Shown: positions 22,401 through 32,700 of the stretch, piece by piece
Layout of the letters: the number at the start of each line of letters is the position of its first letter
How positions within the stretch are numbered: position 1 is the stretch's first letter
Assembly: GCA_024195265.1 (NCBI GenBank)
Contig: JAJLRJ010000009.1
Coordinates: 14,574,482 to 14,638,481 of the forward strand
Origin: Dendrophyllia cribrosa
Taxonomy: Eukaryota; Cnidaria; Anthozoa; Scleractinia; Dendrophylliidae
Direction of reading: 5' to 3'
DNA: 64,000 nucleotides
Translations under genes and position numbers: made by a program
The notes under the pieces: model-generated
Told to the model about the DNA's origin: nothing
Database searches by the model: none
What the model saw: the letters and a program-made list of their open reading frames with translations, nothing else

Positions 22401-25400
22401 CATAGTCTGTCCAGTTAAAATCTGGTAGGGAAATAATAAATATTAATATATAGCTGAAATTTTTCTCAATACAATGCGCATGTTTATAATGGTTGATTCA
22501 TGGTCACATGACGTCTAACAAACAAACTTTTTCCTGCCAACATTTGCGAAAGCAGGCAACATTATTGACATCAGAGGGTAACAGTGCACTGTTGCCTGCG
22601 TACATGTGATCAGACCGTGGTGCCTTGTGTTGCTACATAACAAATTACTTATGAAGCAAAGTGTGTGGTACATGTACTTCCCTTTTGTATACTTTTACCT
22701 GCACAGTATAATGATAGTAATAACACCAAGAGAAAATCTGTAAGAATTTACAGTCTCTTTCAAAGTTTTAAAACAGTACCATTTTTTTAAACAAAGTGGG
22801 TAGTTGTTCCTTGTGTTGTTTTGTATGCACAGTACATGTAATTCAGCCAAGAAAACTGTCTAATAATTTATATAGTCATGCTTTCAAAGCCAAACAGAAA
22901 CATCATCTATTTGATTTACATAAAATGTGCGGTACTTCCCTTGTATACAGTCAGTAAATGTACTTATATAGCTGAAAAAAAAATGGAAAAAAGCTGATTG
23001 CCTTTAATTTGATGTGAAAACCTTATGTCTTGGAGGCACTGGATATTTTAATCAAGTCTGTGACCAGATTTCCGTCTTTCTGTTGTGAAGACGCAAAGCG
23101 CTGCAAATAAATTGCAATTTTGATGGCAAATACAGCTGTAATTTATCGATTTTGTACAAATTTGTCTGCCTTTAGAGGTGTGTTTATAATCATTAATTTT
23201 GGCTTAACAAGACTTGTTAAGCTTGTCTGCTGTCTTCCTTATAGAGTTGTCTGGCTTAAAGAGAGTTTGGTTAAAAAACAAGTGAAATTGATGGCATGCC
23301 ATCGGGGGATAAAGCTGCCTGGACCCGGTTCCTGAAAAGCCGATTAGCGCTAACCCACGATTAAATCAGCCTAATCGAGGGATAACATTTATCCTTTGAT
23401 TAGATTACGTTCCTGAAAGCACGATTAGCACCAACCTAGGGATAAAATGAGGGTTAAATTTAATCCACCTAGCGAGGTCGATTAACTCACTAATCGGTGA
23501 TTTAATTAAATTTTATCAAAACAAACAAAATGGCGGAGTAAACTGTTTGTTAAGTTGGTCCAGAAAATATAGAAAGCAACTTATACTAGCAGGGCAGGAA
23601 AAAAATTTTGAAATCCACTTGCCCAGTGGGCAAGTAAATTTCAGTTTTCACTTGCCCCCACATAAATATTACTTGCCCGATGGGAGCACAATGCACATTA
23701 TGCACACTCATTTTGCAGTCTAAAGTTTGAAATACTTTCTGATGGGAGATTATCATTTACCAAGCTGACACTTACAGACAGACTCACAAGACTACTGAGC
23801 CTAATTTCACTTGCCCACTGGGCCACCAAACTTCTATTTTCACTTGCCCAAGATCAAAGTTTACTTGCCCCGGGCAATCGGACCTGGGTTTTTTCCTGCC
23901 CTGACTAGAAATAGTTCCTCTTGGCAACTTTAATGATAGATGAACTTGCTGTTCTTACAGATGCTGGAGAGAATAAACCAAGTTTTCGGCAGAAAAATGT
24001 AATATGCAGTGAAAGATGATTGAGTGATCAAGTCAAACACGCAAATCTTGCAGTCTCGGCAATTACTCAACATAATAAAGCTCTTGCTAAGCTAGCTTAC
24101 AGCAATCATGCTAACATTAACAATTAATTAACTAAATTGACAATTTAGTTAATTTGACAATTGAAATAATTGAATGAACTCACCGATTCGGTTTACAGCT
24201 TTATCAGTTTTAATTTTCCTTCACGGAGTCAACATCGCTTTGAACTGAATCATTGATTTTCATTCCGTTTCCTTTGACCAAATCGCAAGAGATTACGTTT
24301 CTTTTCTTCGACTAAAACAACCAATTAAGGTTTGATTTGTATAATTTGAGACAAGACTAGTTGAGTCAGAATGGATCGAAAACAAGAGCTTGAAAGCTTC
24401 GTGTAAGACGCCTTTTTCCCGCGAATTGTCGTTTTCATGTGTGCCTGCATGTGAATAACTGGTCAAACCGGTTTATTCTGTGTTTAATCGGGGAATAGTT
24501 AATCGAGGGTTAAATCGGTTTTCTGGAACGCCTTTTTATCCCTTGATTAGTTATCCTAGGAATAAGAAATTTAATTAATCGTGGAGGGATAGTTTAATCG
24601 GCTTTTCAGGAAACGGGTCCTGACCTATTATAGAGAGGTGTCTACCTTACAGGGGCGTCTGTCTGAAGAGAGTTGACTGAATATCCTGTATAACTATTTT
24701 TAATATAAACATTTTTTATTATACAAATGATTTTAAGAGTGCAACTTTTAAGAACCTGTATTTGATTGATCTATTGCATCCCAGGTAACTTCAACTTGAG
24801 TTTTTTTTGTTTTAAAGTCAACTGAGAGTCCACCTGCTTTGAGAGCTGTTGGATAACTTGGCGAGGTGGAACATTCTGTAAAGACATGCAAAACATAAAT
24901 ATTTTTGTACTTGTATTAGAACTATATACATGTATAGTCGAACCCCATTAATACGGACACTGAAGGGACCATGGAAACTGTCCATATTAAGCAGGTTCGC
25001 AAGGATGACCTAATTTAAGTGTTTTATGGTTTTTAGGGAAAATATAGCCTGCACAGCAGGCGCTTTTGGGTGCGAGTGCAAAGCGCAAGGAACAAGTTAG
25101 GTGCGCGAGACACCCGAGAAGAGGGAAACAAGAAAATAGTGCCTGTAGAGTGTAGACACGCTATTGTTACATGTATGTCTCAAGTTCCAATACGTTCATC
25201 TGGCAAACATAAATTTCTATTGGTTGAATTGAACAATGTGATGCATATGTACAGTAGTGTCGAAATGTAACATCAAGACGTGATTTCGAATCATTTTACG
25301 AGACATTTTTACTTGCAAACTTGCTCTCATACTAAATCACGGACTGAGAAATTAACCGATCCCAGCATTTAAGCAGTGACTTAAATTCCAATTAAGCGGC

Positions 25401-25870
25401 TACTACTCATCTTGCAACACTTTTAAAGTAAGCCAAAGAAACTCTGTTATGCCCAGAGCAAGCAAACAAATGATGGCATAACTATTTCAAACAGCCGGTC
25501 AGTATCGCAGCTAGCCAAGACTTTCTCCTTAGATCAAAGAATTGACAACATTGAGAACAACAAGCCTGTTATATCTTAATTTTGGTCTTAAAGGAAAACA
25601 TTTCTCAGGCATGTACTTGGGGTAACTCTATTCTAAAGGCAGTGTAAAATGCTCTTTCAAAAGAGGAAAATCTTTAAATATATCTTCGTACATAATCTAA
25701 ACTCCTTTAAGGTCACATAAACAACATGTCGACAGGCCTATAGCTGTCAAAACTTCTGAAATGTCAATGTGCCTTCAGCAGGCACTTAAGCTGTGAAAAA
25801 TTGTAACACTTTTTGATTGGTTGTTCGTAATTTCATGCCTGCAAAAATGTCTGATTGTTGTCTGTTAACT

Positions 25871-25901
<31 letters not shown>

Positions 25902-26740
25902 GGGGGGGCATGTGTACATGTGTGGGTGGAAGAGACATACCAATAGTGTGTCTACAGACGCTACTTTTTTGTTTTCCTCCCCTCACTTGTCACACACTCC
26001 ACAGTTGTTCCTCGCGCTTTGCGCTCACGCCCCAAAACCCAGAAGTATATATAATATTAATAAAAATATTATCAAATTAACTCACCATTTACTACTCCTG
26101 CATACATGTTGTCAACATTCCTTCGACTTAGGACAAGAGGTTTCTCAATCACTGTTTTTCTGAAATCCAGGGTTTGATCTACAAAAAATTAAAAATAACT
26201 CTTAATAATTTAAAATATATATATAAAGAGCAGGGTTCTCAATAACTTTTTAATCAACTGTTCCATTTCTGTTGACAGCCATTTCAATGTGGCACATGGC
26301 CAAAAGGCCTAACTAAACTTTGTATTGAAATACCTTAATTCAAAGCCATAACACTTACTTAAGTGACACCACTCACAGGTGTTACAGGTTACGGATTCAA
26401 CTGAGAACACTGAAGAGGAAAGACTAGTAAAAAAAATTGTTTGTTGGGACTTTAACCCTTTCACTCCCAGAGTCAGTTATTGAGACATGTCATGTAGTTC
26501 TATAATTTGAGTCTGTGGAAAAAATCTTATGGTGTGACCATTCAAATGAAACCTCTTCAGCAGTACTTTTTCATGGTACATTGTTCCTCGCGAAGCGAGG
26601 TTTATAAATTTGTCGGCCCTCGGGAGCTGAGCCGCGCGAATTCGAGCGAAAAATATATTTATATGTATATATATATATTTATGTATATATGTATATATGT
26701 ATATATGTATATATGTATATATGTATATATGTATAATGTA

Positions 26741-26792
<52 letters not shown>

Positions 26793-29700
26793 CTTGATGG
26801 TGTCCGGCAGTTGCCTGGCAACAAAAATCGGGACCGCTGACAATGGCACGCTTTCATGTTTATTCATGGCGGCCGGGCTGACAAGTTTATCCTTACTCAT
26901 CGTCGGTGAAACACGACCAATTTCTGATGCAAATGAGAAACAACAACAACACTGGCTTCAAAAAGTGGCTGGAAATCCTTGCCCAAGACAATTAACCACC
27001 GAAACTCTGCTGGAGCGAGAACGGCGACTTGAAATTCACCGCGATCGAGCATCGAAGAAACAACGTGAGCATCGTTTGCAAAGACTTCGAACAGCCTAGG
27101 CACACCGTTTGAGTAGGTTCAAACGCCTTCTGAACGAAACCGATCAGAAGAGGCGACACCGACTGAAAGTGTTGGACAAAATGATTTGTTTATAGACGCA
27201 ACGAGAGGCGGCAAGAATTGCACGATCAGCTAAATACTCGTGACGAATATCTTTCATACGGTAGGGAAAAGCAAACACAGATTACAAGAAAGGCTCAGAG
27301 AAGAAGAACGATTAAGAAATCTAGCTCAAATCACCACACTTTAATTCGCTCTCCAATGCTCTTCAATTCAAACAACCTACATTTACAGGGAAGTAAGCCT
27401 TTTTAAGCTTATATACGTACAACCCTCTATAAATTAAGCTTATTCTTTAATTTACCTTTTGCAAAAAACAAGATTTAAAGTACCTAAAAACTGACAGGTA
27501 GATGATAAGAGGACCTGTTTTTCAATATAATATATTAGTACTCAAACACTGCGGAAACTATTCTCTAAGTTCATACTGTAAATTGATGTTTATTGAAATT
27601 GTCACTAAGAAACTTGATATAAGCTTAAATTACATAACATTGTACATGTATGCATATGACAATGCTACATTTAATTACTATTATCTATGCTCATCTATGG
27701 TATGTTAGGAGGTTTTACTATTCTATGTTACTGTAGTCTCATTGCTCTTTTTGAGTAAGATTAAATTATTATTTTTACTACAACTGTACCACCATTGAGT
27801 TGTTATTTTTTTGTGCAACATCACTCTTCAGCAACAGTAAACTCCTGCGATCTCAACCATTCAAGCGAATAGTGAATTGGGTTAGCAATTATTTGATACC
27901 CAGTATATAGAATAAAAACAGCAGTATCTAAAGGGAACAGGTTAATTTGAGAGATAGCACTCACAAGCTTCAAAAATGGAATTTAATCGAGACAGCGGGA
28001 GTTAGCTGTATTCCTGATAAACAAACTCTCACCCAATCAAAATAAACAGAACACATGCACTGCATATTGTCCTCGACCCATGTCCACAACCCATGTCCAC
28101 AACAGTACTATAAATCCACTTTCAGACCAATTTTCCTTCTGACAAAAATTAATGAAGATAGGTTTGGGGGGAGGGAAGGGCCTGAGGATCTTTTGATACC
28201 CAGTCCCATAGCAGTTACAGCGACCCACAGCTCAAAACCTGACCAGTACCAGCTCCTATTTATTTTATTTTAGGAAGACAGGGTACTAAGTACAAGTTAA
28301 ATGGAAGCGACTAGGAACGAAAATGTCTCAACTTTAAATTTCGGGCCATTGCCAGCATGCAACTCAACCTCTCCAGTCAAATCAGAAATTCCATCTCCCT
28401 CCCACATTGCTGAAATTTTGCAGTGCATCCTCCCCCGAGCTTCGCGAGGTTCTGCGAGACACGTATTTCTAGTACCATTAGTTTTTCAATATTTTACAAA
28501 ATGAAATTTTGCGATTTTTTCTTGAATTTTGTTCTTTAGTACTCTTCGGGGTAACAAAGGGTTAACCCACGTATCCGCCATGTCCAAGATTTAATATAAC
28601 ACAGTGGTGGGACATAAGTACTCTTCCTAAGAACTCTGCACCAACCCTAAGCTTCATGGCAATGAGTGACACGGGTATTAATACAGATGTACATGTGTAC
28701 ATGTATAACTTCGTAATGGTAAATAATGTAATACATGACAGAAAACTGCTACTTTTTTGCCATCATATGACATACATGTACATCAGTTCCCTCTAATTTT
28801 TAATAATCTTCTAATATTATTTTAACACTTTAAGTTATGCCCTGTTTTCCTATCATAAATTCGAGATTGCAAAAAAAAATTTGTGCAAGTTGCATTTTGG
28901 TTTTATATCTGTCAATCATAAAATGTTATTTTAAGCTTCCTGATGGCCCATAATGGCACAAATTTCAACTGAGAGAGAAAGGCAGCGAGTGCAAATTTGA
29001 AACAAATCCCGACAACCGAATACTGGAACACCTCATCTAAACAACAAACAACCGAACATTAATTCAGAAAGCTATCAACAAGAAGTGGAATCACAAAGCT
29101 GCTCAAATGAAGGACACATCACTTCAAGTAAGCGTCATGAAAATTCCCGAAGATGTAAAGAAGTTGAGTCTTCGACCTGGCAGATGGCAACCAACCCAGG
29201 GGAAAACAGGTCACCAGAAAAAGCAACCCTGCAGGTATTGTGGACAAGTGGGCACTCACTTAGAAGGCAAAAACTGACCTGCATACAGAAAGAAATGTAC
29301 AAAAAAAAAGAGATTCAACCACTTTTCAATAGAGTGTAGAGCTGATACCTCAAGAGACAACAAGAAAACCCAACAGTGCAATCCTGAATGGAGGCAACCA
29401 GAAAAGAACAAACAGAAGCACCACATCAAAAGAACCACTGAAGAGCTACCAGACAGCTCAAAAAGCTCTGATGATGGGTTTTTCAGCCAAGCATTTAGAC
29501 ACCTGAAGCAAGTCAAGAAGATCAAGTCAGATGACAAAGACAGAACCTTGACCGTGAAGATGGAAGGTGTCAATATATAAGTAGAGCTAGATAGTGGAGC
29601 GGAAGTCAATGTTATGGATGAACGTCAGTTCAAAGCACTGACAAACCACAACAGGAAAAGAATGACATTAGCACCCAGCAGAATAAAGCTGAACACCCTG

Positions 29701-32700
29701 CAGAGCAAGCTAATTCTGTGAGGGAGAGTTCACAGCCACCATTAGGAACAAAACTTGTGGAACAGTTGCAAGATTTGTTGCAGTCAAAGGAAGAATCAAC
29801 TCCCCACATGATCAGAGCCAGCATAGACCTCAGGGTACCCAACCAATTTATGGATAGACACAGGATACTCCAAGGCACCATAGTAGATTCAAGATTTCAT
29901 GTACAAATTCCATGATACGAAACAGGGTTACCACCAGCTCTTGCTTGACCCAGAATCCAGAAAGGTTGCTACCTTCAGCACCCCACGGGGAACCTGAAAC
30001 TGAAGCGATAAATCTTTGGTGCAAAGTCATCACAAGACCTCTTTGACAAAGCCACCTACCGGATATCCAGAGACATACCAAGGTGTCTCAATCAGTGTGA
30101 TGATACCGGCTAGACGGAAGAGATATTGAAGAACACAACAAGACACTAGAAACAGTCTTGCAAAGAGTAGCAGATTTGGGCATTCCCTTCAACCCTGAGA
30201 AGTGCCAACTTGGAGTCAAAGAGATTGAGTTCTATGGACATCAATTCACCAAGAATGGATTGAAACCAAACCCAGACAAAATGAGAGCCGTCAAAGAAGC
30301 CAGCCCACCAGAGTCAAAAGAGGCAGTGAGAAGCTTCCTAGGTATGACAGGATACTCGTCAAAGTTCATTCCAAGGTACTCATCATTGACCACACCATTG
30401 CAAGAACTGACCCACAAAGACACAAAGTTCAGATGGGAAGTAGAAGGAAAAGAAGCATTTGAGAAGCTCAAATACAGCATTACAAGCAAGAGCACCATGG
30501 CTTATTTCAAGCCATCCAGACCAATTGTCGTCAGAGTACATGTAGAAGCCAGCTACCATGAGCGACTCTCAGCCCGTTTATTCCAGACCAGTACACTGCA
30601 GAACATCAGCGCACCATGACTGCCACAGAGAAGAGATATACATTGTAGCCAGACAGAGAAGGGTGCCTTATCAGTTTTTTTGGGCTCATCTGTGAACCAG
30701 GCAAGGATGAGGCAGATCCACTTGACTTCTTATCAAGACACCCTTACCAGAAACAGAAAAAAGATGCTGTAGAAAGAGCAATTAAGCATGTTGTCAATGC
30801 AGAATATGCCGTTGTTATGGATCAAATCAAGGAAGAAACACAGGAAGGCAACCAACTCCAGAAACTTACCGCAAGAATACTCAAAGGTGACAACACAAGA
30901 AAGACCCAGACATAATGCCATTCTATGGAGTATGCAGTGGGTGACTTGACCTTCAGAATGAACAGAATCATCATCCCCACAAGTCTCCAGGGAAGAGTTT
31001 TCAAAGCAGCACACCATCTGGGACACCTGGGAATGACAAAAACCAAGCAGATTCTCCGGTAGAAGTACTGGTTCCCAACCATGAACAGTATGGTGGAACA
31101 AATCATTGGCCAGTGCTATGGACAGGTGACCACAAAGCAGCACCGACAAGAACCTGTCAAAGTCACAGAGATACCAAAGAAGAAGCCCTGGGACGTTGTA
31201 GCAATAGATTTTGGAGGACCGTACCTCGATAGCCACTACAACCTGTAAGCCATAGATAAGAGAAGATACCCCAAAGTTGCAAAGACACACTCAACAGCTT
31301 TCCAACAAGCCAAAGATAAGCTGAAAACCATGTTCACCACCCATGGCTCCCCAAGGCAGCTTACAGTCTGACGATGGGCCACTGTTTAATTCCAAAGAAT
31401 TTGCAGAGTTTATCAAAACAGAGGGATTTCACCACCATCCTGTCACCCACAACATTCCTGTGCAAACGGTGAGGCTGAAAGTTTCATGAAGTTACTGAAC
31501 AAGACAGAGCAGATCGTTCACCTCCAATGCAAAGACAGCAACATAGCCGTCCAGAAGATGTTGACAGGTTATCCGTCAACACTGCACCCGGCTACTGGTG
31601 TAACACCATATGAAGCTCTCATGAACAGGCCAGTGAGAACCAAGCTAGATTACCAAGCAAAGGAAGACAACCCAGAAAATGCTTGTGACGTGATGATCAA
31701 TAAGAGAGATGAATACATAGAGAAGATTAAGCACAATGCTAAAAACAAGAACACTAAGGCACACAATTTTATCAAAGGGGACTAATAATTTGTTCTGTTA
31801 AAACAAAGAAAGAAGAACAAATGGTCAACAGCTTATGAAGCAGCTTTTTACATCAGTTCGAATAAGCTAACCTCATAAACTACACTGCTGCACCTTTACA
31901 TATGATTTAAAATTATGTATATGGTACTTTACATTAAAAAAGTATATCATTACCTATGGTCAATTCCCTTTGGCAGCTTTGAACACACTCTTTAAAAATG
32001 ACCTGGAAGAAGTTAAATATTTTTAATAAATGAAATGAAGCACAGAGAAATCATAGACAAAAAACATAGTGTAAAATACATCTGCTTGGTTAAGTAATTG
32101 CTTTCTGAGATGTGTTAAAGTATTGTTCATAACAGTTTGCAGTATGTATAATGACCGTATAAAAAAATGAAATGATCGAAGCACAGAGAAATCATAGACA
32201 AAAAACATAGTGTAAAATACATCTGCTTGGTTAAGTAATTGCTTTCTGAGATAAAAAAAATACATGCAAATGTTTATTGTTCTTACAGCTGTACAGATAC
32301 CGTATATGGTGTAAAAAAAATTAAATTATCAGTCAGTTACTTTACATTAAGAATACAATTAAAAAGAAAGTATAAACAGTCACTGTAGTTGTATTAACCT
32401 GTTTTTAAAACAAAACAGAAGTTGGAAATTAAGATTAACATAAATTATTATTTAAAAAAATTAATGCCCAGTGAGGGCCAATGCATTAGTTCAGCTTTTA
32501 AGTATTGTTCATTCTTAATCTCACAAGATTGTCAACAATTAAAATTCAAGAAAAATCCCAAATTTTTATTTTTACAGAATATTGAAAAACAGATGGTACC
32601 ATGCAAAAGTACTGCTGAAGAGGTTTCATTTGAATGGCTGCAACATAGGATTCTGTCCGCAGACTCAAAACAAAAATTAAAAGTTATACTATACATGTCT

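Noticed and set aside
26507..26900. Frames rich in Y and I on both strands
   Set aside because: Translation of the (TA)n/(TATG)n microsatellite.
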